Assembly (NCBI GenBank): GCA_019843655.1
Contig: JACDQD010000010.1
Location: forward strand, 3,145,637 to 3,209,636
DNA: 64,000 bases
From: Lethocerus indicus
Taxonomy: Eukaryota > Arthropoda > Insecta > Hemiptera > Belostomatidae
Reading direction: 5' to 3'
Position 1 is the stretch's first letter; each line of letters starts with the position of its first letter. The notes under the pieces were generated by a model. The model was not told where the DNA came from, did not search any database, and saw only the letters and a list, made by a program, of their open reading frames with translations. Position numbers and translations under genes: made by a program. Of this stretch, positions 47,389 through 60,309 are shown in pieces.

Positions 47389-50300
47389 GTGCACCTACGG
47401 TACCAAACCACAGTTAGTACAGTGTATATATTAGGCCAACAGAGCGGCATTTATTATATCACTTCGATTAATATCATACACAGTGTTGTGACGCATCATT
47501 CCTCCATGAATGTTTTCCGTTATTTTTATACATATTTTATAGATTTTTTGTAAATTAAAAACTGTAATCGGGTTCTTAGTTTCAAATGGGCAGACGCCAA
47601 ATAAGTTTCCTTCGGCTTCTACCCTTAAAATCGATTAGGGCCACGGAATTCCAACGTAAATCGTATAATTTATTGGAAAAAAGCACCCAACAGTTGTAAC
47701 CCGCAAGTCTGGGACAGCTGAGGGAAGGCAATCAATTTTCGGCCGAAAGAATTCATCGTCCCCCAGAATTACAAATAATAAATTCCCCCCCCGAACATCG
47801 GTGAAACTGAAGTTAACACGCCGCGACCATCCGTCAAGACCGCGGACAGTAATCCCAATTTTTTTTTGTCGGGAGTTGTTTTTATCCGGAATTATTCAAA
47901 TCTGCCCGAGTTATTCTCGGGCCGGACAGAAAGGCGGTGGATTAAAACCTACAGATACAGAAAAAAATTGGGGGAGAGAATAAACTGAAGGAGGAAGAGG
48001 AGTTCTCTCCGGTTTTTGTCGGGTGCCCGGGATGTATCTCGGATCTTGGAACAGATGCTGAGCACCGACCGGAATTGAAGCCCAGATGCCACACACAACT
48101 CTTCTTCTTATGCCCTTCGGAGAAATTCGAGGTTGACTCACTTGAGTCGCCAGTCTCGGCTTGAAAAACCAGGCGCACGAGTAACCGACAGTGAAAAACG
48201 AATTCGAAAGCAAAAGTGAGCCAACTAGCGATGCAGCACACGTTCAACCCAGAATACTACATGCGTCTGGCGTTACAGCCACTTCCCTTTAATGGTTAAA
48301 TTACTGCGATATCACGGCGGTTTATACGGGAGCATAAGGTGGCAATAGGTGACAGGGATAGGGTGCTTTGTGAGTAATCAAAGGCAAATATCCCTAAGGA
48401 AAATTCGCGTGGGTGAAACCAACTTGATTGAGTAAACGATGAAGAGGAAATAGATTAGTCCATCGTACTTTTCATGAACCAGTTTGAGAGCAAAGCTTTC
48501 GCTGTTGTTAAAATAAAACTAACGAAAAGTTTCACAATATTTTTTCTCGCATTGCACTAATAATCCTTTAGGAATCTTGAGAATATAAATTTCAATCAGC
48601 CCCCATAAATCTCCATTCGTTTAGACCTTTAGAATAAAATTTAGAATTCCCAGCGTTGAACGAGACCCGTATTGCTTCACTTGTATACAATACCACGTCC
48701 AGTAAAATAGGGATAGGCCGCCGTCCGAAATCCGAGGGGCTCTCTCGCAAGTCCGAGTTTATACCTGACGAAGCCGAGGGCGGACGGGGGTACAATAAAT
48801 AGAAAGGGAGTCGTCGGTAGAGGGAAAATATTCCCAGGCAATTTCAACAATAACGGTCCTTCTTCCCAACCCACGGCTCACATATCAGAGTTACACTTTC
48901 TAGCGGTCTCTGGTACGATTTTCATATGGACGATGGAATTGTTTTGTACAACACACTCGGGCCAATCTACTGAAACTTGTACTTGAGCCTTAATGCATCA
49001 AAATTATTAAACAAACATTTCTTATATTTCCTACCATATAATTCTACGATCAAAGGACGTTTCTTTCTTAAAGGGAGAAAATACAAAGGACGCGCTGAAT
49101 TGTAGAATGTAAAAATATTCATTAGACTGAACCGTTTCGCGAATTCTTGCTGTTTGTTTTAAAACATAATCTTAATGTCTGTGACACATTGAAATTTAAT
49201 TCTCTACCGGTTTGTTGATTACGTTAACGTTCTTCTACGCTACTGATTTTATGGTCAATAGAATCATTGGAGTGTTGGGATTTCGACTAAATCCATTCCA
49301 TGAGTCTCACAAAGATTAAATTCCCCTGAACCACGCCTGTCGTTTCAGTATCATGAAACCACAAGTATGTCCGGCTTCTGAGAGTTTCCAACGATTGAAT
49401 ATTGACACTCGGATGCGATTCTATTGGAAGTCGGTTAATACTGTTAAAACAATGACTAATTTCGAAGGCATGTTAAATCGCCGACAAAAGTACTCTAATT
49501 TATCATCGATTTCTTTTCCCCCTACCAACGACGTAACCTAGAACGACGTTTTCTCGTCATTGTCAGCGGCAATGTTTGCAACGGAATGCCACTGAGGAGC
49601 CAAATGAATCGAACTTATAAATAAGAAATAAACGAAATTAATTTAAACGATACACCGGCCTGTTACAAAGCAATCTACGTTTGTAGTAAAAATAAGTGGC
49701 TGAATGAATTTTGACATTCTGACAGTAATTGCCCCGAGTGAGTCTGAGTCTTTGAAAGGCGCAAAGGCATTGGATTAGCAAGGAGGGGTCTAGGTTTATC
49801 AAAGGAATTAATCCCCTCACCCGCACCCTGAAGATCAGGGTCTCAGTTTCTAAATTATACCGGCCCAACTTATTGCTCGCCACAATATAGACCGGTGATA
49901 ATTTCAAGATTCAATAATCTTTCAACACTTTCCGCAGTTAGGAAATTTATAACTCGAACCAAAGCTCTAAGCAGTTGTTAACGTTTATAGAACAGGGTGT
50001 TTTCTCAGATTTGTAAGAGCATTTTTGAGCCGATTCTTTCCCACTCAGCCATTCTCTCGTTTCAGACAAATTAGTTTCAGCATCCGATATAAGACTCCTG
50101 GATCTTCAGGTTCACGAATTAAGTTGTATTCCAGTTATTATAAAATATAACTAACTTTTGATTATTAAGCTAACCCAATTTCCGTTGATTTTGGAAATCC
50201 CTTTAAATATTTTGAATGCACTACGTCCCAAACTAGTCATTAGAGATGGCACATCATACTTACAGCACAAGATACTTACAGCATATTTAGATTAATGTTG

Positions 50301-50960
50301 TCAAAATACAACTTGTGCGCTAGTAGGCGGCAAAGTAAAGACACTTTAAGTGTGCGTACACCAGTTGTAAAGAATCGATACGCTTTTAATCCAGAAAGAA
50401 ATGACCCCGTTTAAGACAACGAAAAAACTGACTAATCTCAAATGACCAGCGCGGTTTCTTTTTCAAGACATTACGGTCGGACTTCAAGATTATTTTCAAA
50501 CCGCCTTTCTTTCAATTTAACTTACAGATAAACGCCGACTGCAGATAACGGAGGTTGGCTGTATAATTAATTTCTATAATTTATGTATATCCCTTAAACG
50601 CTTTTTCAAGTCAAGAGCTAATAAGCTTACTGTGAGCGCAGTCCGATATTCGGGTCACTCGGGAGTTACATTTTATACTAGTCTTTTAGAAACAATGGAG
50701 ACTTTCACTCAAGTCTTTACAATAGGTCATTCTTCTTCATGTGATTTTATATTGTCTTATTTTCTGTCCACAATTCATTCAAAACCGTTTTGTTTCATTA
50801 TTATTTTCATTAGATTTATAGTCAGTATAGCATATCATTTACTATGAAGAAATATCAGCCCGCGTAATAATAATTTGGGTTGTACATTTAATTAATTGTG
50901 TTGTAACAATAACACTCGGTTCTCATTCAGACTTTCCTCGGAGTATTGAATTATAAATTT
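47389..50960. other. No gene seen
   Basis: AT-rich, with CpG-rich patches at about 47700-48200 and 48700-48870. GACTCA and TGAGTC face each other across two bases near 48133-48146. Open frames such as 49353-49541, which also follows an acceptor-like TCGTTTCAG, have no recognisable motif. Confidence 0.4.
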
Positions 50961-51079
50961 TCTAGACCAGTTTCAGCTGCTTGCCATCTTCGGTGGGGTT
51001 TCGTCCGTAGGTTGGTGAGCACTTAGGTGAGGGTATCTTGGGGGTTTTAATGGCGAGCAGCCGAAACCGGTTTAGCAAA
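50961..51079. repeat. Foldback element with imperfect 28-base arms
   Basis: Left arm 50961-50987 (TCTAGACCAGTTTCAGCTGC and on to GCCAT) is complementary to the right arm 51051-51079 (TGGCGAGCAGCCGAAACCGG and on to TTTAG) with about four mismatches, around a loop of roughly 62 bases rich in GGT/GGGTT. It is the clearest member of the GAAACCGGT group and shows that the motif is the arm of a hairpin. Confidence 0.6.
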
Positions 51080-51246
51080 AGATATAACCAGCGAATCGTA
51101 GTTCTGTAGGGAAGTATAACAGTTAAAATGCACAAATAATAATAAGTTGTAAAAGAAATGTTGATATGATCGCATATTGTATGTTCGTAGATGTGATAAT
51201 GTGGTGCGCGACAGGCAGTTGACACCTCATACCCCTTCAACATAAC

Positions 51247-51392
51247 AAAACCGGTCTAGTCGTGGGAAGAGTTGTACACATTTTTTTGTGCTCTGCGAAG
51301 GTATGGAATACCTCAGGTTTTTCGATCCACTGTATCCTCCCGGTGGTTTTTATCTTTTTCTAGACCGGACAAAAGAGCTACTGAAACCGGTA
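51247..51392. repeat. Foldback motif, further copies
   Basis: AAAACCGGTCTAGT at 51247-51260; TCTAGACCGG across 51359-51367; GAAACCGGTAGAGC at 51383-51396. With the element at 50961 this gives five motif occurrences in 430 bases. Two open frames over 51272-51488 overlap these copies and look fortuitous. Confidence 0.45.
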
Positions 51393-51396
51393 GAGC

Positions 51397-52852
51397 AGAA
51401 GCCGAAAACAGCGAGAGGGGCAGACCACACAAGAAACTACCACATTTTTTATTTAACTAACCAACTAGTAAAACCGTTTTCAATTTAACATCAAATTTAA
51501 TCATAATTTTCAGAATTTCCTTATAAATCTATTATTCACTGATTCGCGCAACAACAAATACAGTATTTTAATTAATTTTGCGAAGTATGTCTGTTTGATT
51601 TAAATTGTTATTAACTCCTATATTGGACGAATGAAATAGAAATATAAGCCAACATAAAACTAATGGAAATATCTGAAGGTAGACTCGACACAAATTACTC
51701 TCAGTACCAATTACAACAGGCATTTGATGTTATAGCTATGTGTATTATTACACTAATTAGGAATTCGACGTTAAGTTCAAATTAAATATCACACCAATGT
51801 AGCAACATAGCCCCGGGTTTTTTTTATCCGTGTGAATGTCCCTACGTTGCGTAACTTGTTCCATCTTGGCGGGAAATTCCTGAACTTTCTACCACGTGGT
51901 CTGGCAACCAACCGACCTCATCTCGGATCATTTTTATTCAGGGACGCTTATAATGCATCGCCCGTCTGCTGGGCGACTAGGGTTATCAACTTTTGTTCTT
52001 TCGAACTTCGAACGTCGAAAAAAAAACCGTTACAAACTATATATATTATGTACATATCAAATATGTACATGTCAGAAACATGTAGGCTGTAGTGTTATCA
52101 AGTATATATCAGCTTACTATTACTGAGAGGGAAACTGTTTGAAAAAATATTTCAACTAATAGTTAAAATAGACCCCGCTTATTTTATTTTAATAATACTT
52201 CTAAATAAAGAAAAATATTAGCGCTTTTTTAAAGAGTAATTTTTAAATAGATACGAAGAGGAACACCTTGTGTCAACACGACCTGTGGTAGCACAAATGC
52301 TGTCAAATTTAATAATTTCGATATCAAGAAACAATAATTCAGAAAAAAGAAATTGCACAGTTTGATGAAATCATCGAAATGGTTTCGTGGTATAAAAAAT
52401 CGGATCAGTCTGTCCTTTCACTTTTTTCGGTCAGCCCAATATCAATATCTATCAACGAAAACATGGCAAGTTTGTTTTGACTATAACTTTATTGAAGCAC
52501 AATTGCTCCAGAAAATTGATTATCCTTTATTGATATCTTATATATTGACACGCTAAATATACATGGCATATGTGAAGGTATCCATAAATTATCCTGTCGT
52601 CATAACAACCCTTCTGAACGCTACGGGTGGTATATTTTGGAGCACAATTTCTGTCAATCTTGTACATCCTCCATTCTTACTCTGTGAAGATTCGTTCGAG
52701 GAGAGATTAAGTTCTTAGCCGAGAGAAGCATCTGCATCAACAATTTGGTCGAGAGCAATTAGCTGTGGTATGCCACGGAGCGTTTAACGACGACTGTCTG
52801 GTCGCTACTTGGAGCGATTGAAGGACCCCTCTGTAAACGACTTTTATTGCAG
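51397..52852. other. No gene seen
   Basis: AT-rich. No motif in the open frames at 51832-52126 or 52353-52556. Confidence 0.45.
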
Positions 52853-53079
52853 CCTGGAATGCCTACAGGACGGGAGTGATGCCCGGGAGGCAGGAGGCGG
52901 GCCGGCCGGTGCGAGGTTCGGCAACGCCGCAGAGTCTACCTGGGGGCCCGTGGCCCGTCTACAGCATGCCTTCAAGGCATGGGGCTGAACGCCCGTCCAA
53001 AACAGACACGCACACTCGCGCCAAACAGCCCAATTGGCTCCATTCACAGATCCGCAGTGCACACTGCCAAACCAATTAG
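52853..53079 (+). CDS. Candidate terminal exon of an unrecognised gene
   Basis: A strong acceptor, CGACTTTTATTGCAG, ends at 52852, and the DNA switches at once from AT-rich to GC-rich. One frame (TGG at 52855) is open for 74 codons to TAG at 53077-53079 and encodes a basic, Pro/Gly/Arg-rich, probably disordered tail. A second frame (CTG at 52854) is open for 44 codons to TGA at 52986-52988. The sequence after the TAG is GTAAAC, a usable donor, and AATAAA follows at 53153. A 3'-terminal coding exon or a UTR/lncRNA exon would both fit. The minus strand also has an acceptor-like TTTGGCAG and a CAG/GTAGAC donor-like word, so strand is not certain. No family recognised. Confidence 0.35.
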
Positions 53080-54075
53080 GTAAACTAATACACTCCAAAT
53101 CAAGCTAACAGCTTCATACAGGTTGTTTACAAAGGGGAGGGGGCATTTTGACAATAAAACGTTTATACTGGCCCCCACGGTATCTTCATTTCTTATAAAC
53201 GTTCCTTATAATATAATTCATTAAAACTATAGTCGTGTTTGTCTATTTGACTTCAAAGATCAAAAGATGCAGAATTGTGTTGGGTTTACGAGACCGTGAA
53301 ATTGCAAAAGAATTATTATGTGGAATTAAATATTGAAGAAAATGTCTGTCCGGTTGTTAAGGTATTTTTTTGAGAATATTTTGTCGTAATATTGTAACTT
53401 TTCTCGATTCACAACTCCTGTCTTCTTCTGGCCACTGAGTTAAAAGGAGCTAGTAATATTATTAATTTATGTTTTTACTTCAATTTCAGAACCGACTAAT
53501 CTCCACGGAAGGTGAAGGATGTAAAGACACGTAGAACACAGAAATTGGACATTTTCCTTGAAGGAATTCCAGGAGACAGAAGTCTATGTAATTCGTTGCC
53601 CAATCTTACCTTACGATTGGGCAATCCACCGGCGGACAACACGCGTTACCGATTCCGGAGATAGAATGGAAGATTACAGAAGATCTCATTACAGATTAAT
53701 TTGGAGAGTCTAAATGGGGATTGGGTTGACAGGATGTCTGAAAAAGTGCAGAAGATAATAATAGGATCTTTTCGTCGCTCGATCATGTTAATTATCGATA
53801 GTAAAAACCCGCGTCTAATAATTACATAGCGAGGAGTTAGTGGAAGGTTACGACACTCGGGCATTACAAACTCACTGTAATTCTCTCATCCGAGTGATTG
53901 AGCATTATTATGCCCGTTTTAATGATGCTGTTATGAGTTCTTTTTAAAATATAAAAAAATAAAAAGTCAAAAATTAAAATATTAAAAAACCGCTCCCTCG
54001 GTGAATCATATGGCAAAAAGTAACGGTAATAGGAAAGTAGTATTATTGTACACGAAGGAAGCGTGACCGGTCCTA
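53080..54075. other. No gene seen; AATAAA at 53153-53158
   Basis: AT-rich. The AATAAA is 74 bases past the TAG of the candidate exon. A good acceptor-like sequence, TTTTTACTTCAATTTCAG, ends near 53489, but the frames after it close within about 15 codons. Confidence 0.4.
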
Positions 54076-54234
54076 GTCAGTTATTAAAGGCGGACCACCG
54101 GGCAAATAAATCCAGCAATATCTTCGCCGTAATATCTGGTTAAGCCTAATGGCGGACACAGTTCCTCTGCCCATGTTTGGCCCGTTATAGGGGTCTCCAC
54201 CGGCCAGCATCTGCTCTAGGAGGCGCACCTGCCG
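54076..54234 (-). other. Open GC-rich frame, possible exon or conserved element
   Basis: On the minus strand a frame of 53 codons is open from 54234 to the stop at 54075-54073. It begins RQVRLLEQMLAGGDPYNG and is preceded by GTGATTTAG and GCGGCAG, either of which could be an acceptor. No good donor (GTRAG) lies inside. The second half is AT-richer and less protein-like. It may be a conserved non-coding block instead. Confidence 0.2.
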
Positions 54235-57200
54235 CTAAATCACGGCTAAATACCGCCCTCGTCCCTCGCCCAAACCCACCCCCTTAGCGGCCTACCGACC
54301 GGGAACAAAAAATTATCTAAGAATGCATTGAATTCAATAAATTATCCCCTTATCGAATCTGTACACGGTATAACAATGCCTGATGGCCCAAGTCAGGGGC
54401 AGATGGTACCAGAAACAACTACATTAATTTAAGGACCATCGATGGACGCCATAGTTTTCAACCTGCAAAGCAACAGGTTCTAATTAAGGACTCGGACAAA
54501 AAATTTCAGAATTTATTTTTATTTACTCATATGGTATTTAGAGTACCAGCAGGTGCATCAGTACTTCTCGGTAATGTATCTCTCAACGTGAACGTGCAGT
54601 ACGAATTTTCAACTGTTGGATGCTTCGGAAAAATATCCTTCAAGGATTAATTTGAGACCAACAACATAACACGCCCATTTATTTACCCATTTTATTCCAC
54701 ATGTCGTCGGCGTTGACCCAAACGATTCGGTTCGCAAATCGTATTTAACAGGGGAGCAACGCGCGATTTCACGTAACGCGTAGGGGGGAGGGGATGGCCG
54801 ACATATCCTTTTGACGGATAATCGCTAGGTACATTTTAGTAATTTGCTACTGACGACATCAGTATTGACGATTGGGGATGCATTCGTTAGATGCATATTC
54901 GTCTTCTTCTTCCCAACAACTTAATTTCGCAGAGGGACTTAATTACGCCAAAGGCGAGTCGCCCATCGGCCGTCACCACTTCTACAAGTAAGGAACACGG
55001 TCAGGTTCGCGGTTACAATCTTTTCAATTAATCTCGACTCCGATATCTCTTTCTAATTATCAAGTTGGGCTACCCCTTGTCACAGCCCTGTTTACCTTCT
55101 AATCTGTCCGCTGTAATTCAGCAGGTTTCCCTTCTGCAAGATGTCGCCATTTCTTTTCCTTCCCATCGATCCTACCGGAAAAATGTATTTCGAAATTACC
55201 TCAGTACGGCCTAAAACAATTCGTTATACTAAGGTAAAGTTGTAATGCGACTATAGAAACAACGTAATCCTTCTTCGACGAAAGGGTCATCATGCACTAA
55301 GTGTAATTATAATAATTCAAAATACAGTAGCAACTATAACGTATGAAGGAACTCTTTTGAAAGGTTGAAGGCGGAAGGGCGTGTCCATTAATGGGCTTTC
55401 TTAAGAATCACATTCCAACAGTCCCTCCCTTTATTCCCGGTATAGGTCCTCCTTGTGTTTTATAAGGCCAATGCCATTTCGGATAAATAGTTGAAAATAT
55501 GGCATTTTTTAAAATATCATGTAAGGCTCTAAATGCACTAAAAACCATATTTCCTCCGCGTGTATATAACAATTTTAACACAAGATATACTACTACACTG
55601 GTCAATTCCTCATTATTTTGGGTGTGTCATGTTAGGAACGCTAACAAAGAGACTACTGGGCTAGCCAAACACACGAGAGAGTTACGTTCTAAGGGCAGAA
55701 GGAAATAATGAGGGTGAACTCCAGGATCTCATATTCTAATGAACGCGAGTTATTTTCACATTGCTCAAGTGTAAAATTGTTTATTTACAAATGTATTTTA
55801 GAACATCGCTATAATTGAATTGGGATATTCCGCTTTCAAATTTGACTTTATTAACATAAGAAAGTTGTCAGCGAAAACTGTTGTCAGAACCTGCATTACT
55901 CGCGTGCATGAAACAGTCAACCTTAAAAGGGGCTTGGTTCCAAAAGTTTACACAACGCCAGGTGTACAACATCAGGTTGCTGAGATTTTCTCCGGCCACA
56001 CGCTCTAAAGCCAGATTTAATCCGGCTACAAAGCGCCCAAAGCTGGTCTCTGCGGGGACGGTAAAGGGGAGGGGAGAGGTGGGAGGATTCACCTCTGATT
56101 TCAATCAACAGAAACCAAACCGATCCCCGAAGCGTTATATCGGTTTAAACCCGGCCCATGAGCCGCTCAGTGCTGCACTGAAATTAGTTCACTTTATTCC
56201 CTTCTCCTCTCAATTTAAACCGACCGATTACTCCCCCTTATTGCCCAAGAGGGCCACTTCTCGGCACCAGGGAGTGCTAGTTGGAAAATTTAGGGCTTCA
56301 AGTTCTGCTGCACTTGGCAAAGGTGAAAATTCCGTTAGATAAACCCATGAAAACCGTTGAACACTGTCCGATCTAAAAATCGGGGACTCATAATATAGAA
56401 ATTAATTTGTTTAGACGTATGGGAGTCTGGGGTTGGTAGGGTGTACGTGTAACGGACCACTGGATTAGAATAGGGTGTAATTCGAGAGTAGATTTTGCCT
56501 TATTGATTAATACTACATTAATTGTTATAACCAATATATACAGAACAAGTAAAAAAACAAGATTTATGCTATAATTTTCAACTTACAAAGGAGCGGATTA
56601 ACATTTCTAATATTGAGCTCGATATATTCCGTCCCATCGAAGGTGACGAGAAGACCTGACTAGTATAAATGCCAAATCGGCGAGTATATAAATTAATTTT
56701 AAATAGGAAGTGAAATAAATTCGGATCAGCTCTCCAGTCCATTTCTATTCGCTAAACGCAAGTATTTAGTCCAATTAGAGGCGACAAACACGGTCATTAG
56801 TATATTTATCTATATAGAGCCACCGCCAGAGCTATGTCTATAAACTGAACCGATGCGGATACTAAATAAGCTGTTAAGTAGGCCAGTAGAAAAAATAACT
56901 TGGGCTACCGCTATCGAAAGAAGTCCCATTAGAGGACGCTAATGGATCCCGGCTGGAATTCGTACGTCGCAGAGAGGCAACATCTCCGCAAGAGGGGGCA
57001 TTAGCCCATAACACCTGGTTCTTAAAACTAAAGAGCTTTTTAGAAGAATAATTTAAAGTTTCATAAAACCGACACACGGGGAGGGACAACGAGCACGCTC
57101 GGGAGGCGACAGCGCGCGTGGCCATTAAAATCTTTTACTATCCAGGGCGGATAAATGCGGAAAATGGTCGGGGAACTTAAACAAAAGTAGAATATCAGGT

Positions 57201-57349
57201 TTCTGTGACAATGAGAGAATACTCGAGAGTACAAAAGTGTAATATTTTCCCATCCGATTGTGCGAATGTAACAAATGGTGTGCATTAAACTCGAATCAAT
57301 TAAACAGTACACATTCGTTTGTTTCACTAAATAATTTTGTCTAACCGGT
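54235..57349. other. No gene seen
   Basis: Mixed AT-rich and CpG-rich non-coding DNA. The open frame at 55881-56342 (153 codons, plus) is long for this window but basic, without any motif, and overlapped by open frames on the minus strand. Confidence 0.4.
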
Positions 57350-57362
57350 AGACTGGTTTCGG
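57350..57362 (-). repeat. Foldback motif, diverged copy
   Basis: AGACTGGTTTCGG is preceded seven bases earlier by AACCGGT, giving a partial inverted arrangement as elsewhere. Confidence 0.4.
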
Positions 57363-60174
57363 TTTATACCTAGACATTTATTGTGGTATGGCTGGTAAAT
57401 AAAATCCTTTAGTACTAAGAAATAATCAATATTTTCCTCAATATCCATACAGATATACATGCATTAGTGCGTTAGCAACACATCATTCCTTTGGAATTTC
57501 CCTTCAATTACTTCTTATCCCTAAACTACTCTCTCTATATATAGTCTGATAGTACGGAAACAATATACCTTTTTATAAAAAAATGTTTTATATGGATACG
57601 ATACGATAGGGAGATCGTGCGTTTGAGCGTGAGTTTCTAAGCATAATATTTAACTAAGCCATTAACTCCACACCGTTCGGATAATAATGGAATTCGTTGT
57701 CCAGATGGCCGGTTATAACAAAACAGTGCTTTTGGGCATAAATTTATCAATTCACTGATATGTATTATTTGTTTGAAATAATCAACTTTCTAAAAAGCAC
57801 TCTTCCTAAGATTATTTTCTTATGACGTTCTAGACGTATATATTTCATGGGACATATATGTTTCACCCCTCCGACGCGCGACTTGAATATTAACGAGCCG
57901 AAAACATGGACATATGTTACCCAGGTTTAGGTAAACTAGACGCGTCCGTATATTTCAAGGGGATTGCATCACCAGCTGTCGTCATACCGAAACAATAGAG
58001 CAATTAGAAATAGAGCTACTGGCCCATGAACAGTTCCTATTAATTTAATCTGCAGCCTGCATACTGATAAGAATTATACAATACAACGTGTATAAAATAT
58101 ATCACTACATGATCACTGAATTAATCATGTATTAAAAGACTACTCGGACTATTATATAAGGAGGACGGTTTGAACTTACATAATACTGAAGGCTTTATCA
58201 GAAATGTTTAGTACCTTGAAATTTAAAAAATTAACCTAAATTCAAGTTTACGCTTCGGCTCTTCAGTGCACATCTCACTATAACGAAGCTGTCGAACTTG
58301 GGAATACCTGAAAACTGCATCAACCCTCAATCCGATTTTTTACCTCTCTCTTGAACAGCGAGTAAGTATGTTTACATTCCACACTGTTTACTTGTAGTGA
58401 TGAATCTACGCGAAGTAAACCAGCGCTTCAAGGGTGAAGGTACAGCTCCGATGAAGCTGTGAAGACTACAAACAATTTTTTATTCGCCCTCGCAGAATTG
58501 AACCCGCTGTAGCGTCAGTCGGACGGTTTAGTCGGCCCCCCTAGTATTTTCCATTTTTGTACAATATTAACAGCGTTTCTGTTTAAAATCCTTTTAAGCG
58601 TCCCTTCAATTTATCCGAGCTCGCCTATTAAGGAGAGAGAAAGTCCGCAGTATAAACCGGTAGCGTTTGTTTTATCTGCCCGGCTGTGTGCCCGCTTCCT
58701 CCCCAGTATTTAATGCCAATTACACGGCGCGTAGTTCAGGCAATATTGGAGAACCCTGTTATCCACTACTACCCCTACTGGGAGCTCGGTTCCATCCCTT
58801 AACCATTTAATTTACCGCCGGGACGGCCTTCCAGTACGAGCTTTTGCGTTTTTATCTGTTATTCCTCAAGCCGCCGCCTCTTCCACCTCTGTAAATCGTT
58901 TTCCACTTATACTTTATGGGCTAACTCTACTATATAATAAATCCTTTATTGGAGCAATTTCGACGGCTATCGAGCGCCCGCAGACTTACATACACGGGCC
59001 GGACTTACGACCGATAAACGGGCGAATGTCGGGGGCTTAATGCAAAAAGTAAAAGAGGAAACTGAAAATAAAATCGACCGCCGGATAGTACCGAGAAAGT
59101 AGTCGTTTTATTTTCTGTCGGACAAATCCAAATTGCTAGTATCGGCACTAACGCCTTACGCGCGGGTTTTTTTCCCATCGACCCACTATCTCCGCAATGT
59201 CGAATAACGTTTTCCCTCTGCGAGGTTTCTCCCACCGTCGCTGGGATAGGATGCGTTGCTCGGAAATGAGGAAAGGTATCGCTAACGCCGGAAGAAACCA
59301 ACGGTAAGTATGAACCAACGATGATGAAGAGTGTAATAGTTAAGTATTTAAAGTTAATGAACCAGTCGGCAGAAAGATGATTTAAAAAGTAATGAACTAA
59401 CTTGTACAGATTGAAGTCACTAATGTAACTAAAGATCAGCGTTGAATCGACTAATCAACTCTAAAACCGCCCAAAACAGACTGGGCTCACTGAAAGTACG
59501 TAAAGCTCATACATAAGATGCGTCCGAAGACAATCATCCGGGTGGCAGGGTAAAAGCCGGAATCTCGTTTCCCCGCGGTCCCAGAACGCCGGGGCGGCGG
59601 CCCGTTTATACGGGGCTCGGTCAACGCATGGGAATGCAGCCGGGGAAACACGATTGAATTGCAAAGCGTACCCCCCGCGACACGGCTTTACTCTCCATCC
59701 GTCCTTCTGCGATTTTCCGTCTTTACCTCTAACATTCTATTCCCTCAGGCGGTGGCCGAAAATCCGGACTGTGTCCTAACAAATACGGAATTTTAAAAAA
59801 AAAGTAATACATATTTCATCCACTGCGAGAAATACCAGGGGGGATGATAACCATGAATGTGTACTTCATGACCGGTGCAACATTTCAAGACATTTTTCAT
59901 TATTTATATCTAAACACGGCCCAGATTACGCCAAGACATTTGCAGTAATAATAATAACCATCTTCTGTTGACACTCGCTGATTCTAACCAGCGTTCCGTC
60001 AGTATATCAATCACGCAGTGACCTATAATATTTCTTTAAAAATGAGAATGCACAAGAACACTACTAATACAGGGAAAATTCGATTCATGGTTGTGTCCTT
60101 GACTCCTTCAGCGAGTTGTACTCTCGAAAGCTGTCGGGGCCAGGTCTCGCTCGGTTTCCGTTCTCACGTCTCTA
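57363..60174. other. No gene seen
   Basis: AT-rich to about 58480, then CpG-rich blocks (58490-59300, 59520-59720) without recognisable coding content. A 6-bp hairpin (ACAGCT/AGCTGT) is near 58441-58461. Confidence 0.4.
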
Positions 60175-60309
60175 CGTCACCCGCCAGAATTCCCGTCTAC
60201 TTCGTCACCGCGGCGTTCTGAACGGCAGAGATTGTACAGTCGCCCTAAAACTTGGTAGTAACCCCGAGAGGGATCCGAGCTTGTCGACGTCACAGTACTG
60301 ACGTCACAG
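60175..60309 (+). promoter_or_regulatory. Cluster of four CGTCA (CRE half-site) words
   Basis: CGTCA occurs at 60175-60179, 60203-60207, 60288-60292 and 60302-60306. The last two lie in a direct repeat GACGTCACAG with a 14-base period (60286-60295, 60300-60309), and the final one completes a perfect TGACGTCA palindrome (60299-60306). ATF/CREB-type binding is the obvious reading. No promoter is identified nearby. Confidence 0.3.

Noticed and set aside
48060..48100. Minus-strand CTTCAATTCCGG resembling a degenerate box B
   Set aside because: Too diverged and no box A partner.
55881..56342. 153-codon open frame, plus strand
   Set aside because: No motif, overlapping open frames on the other strand, and length within chance expectation.
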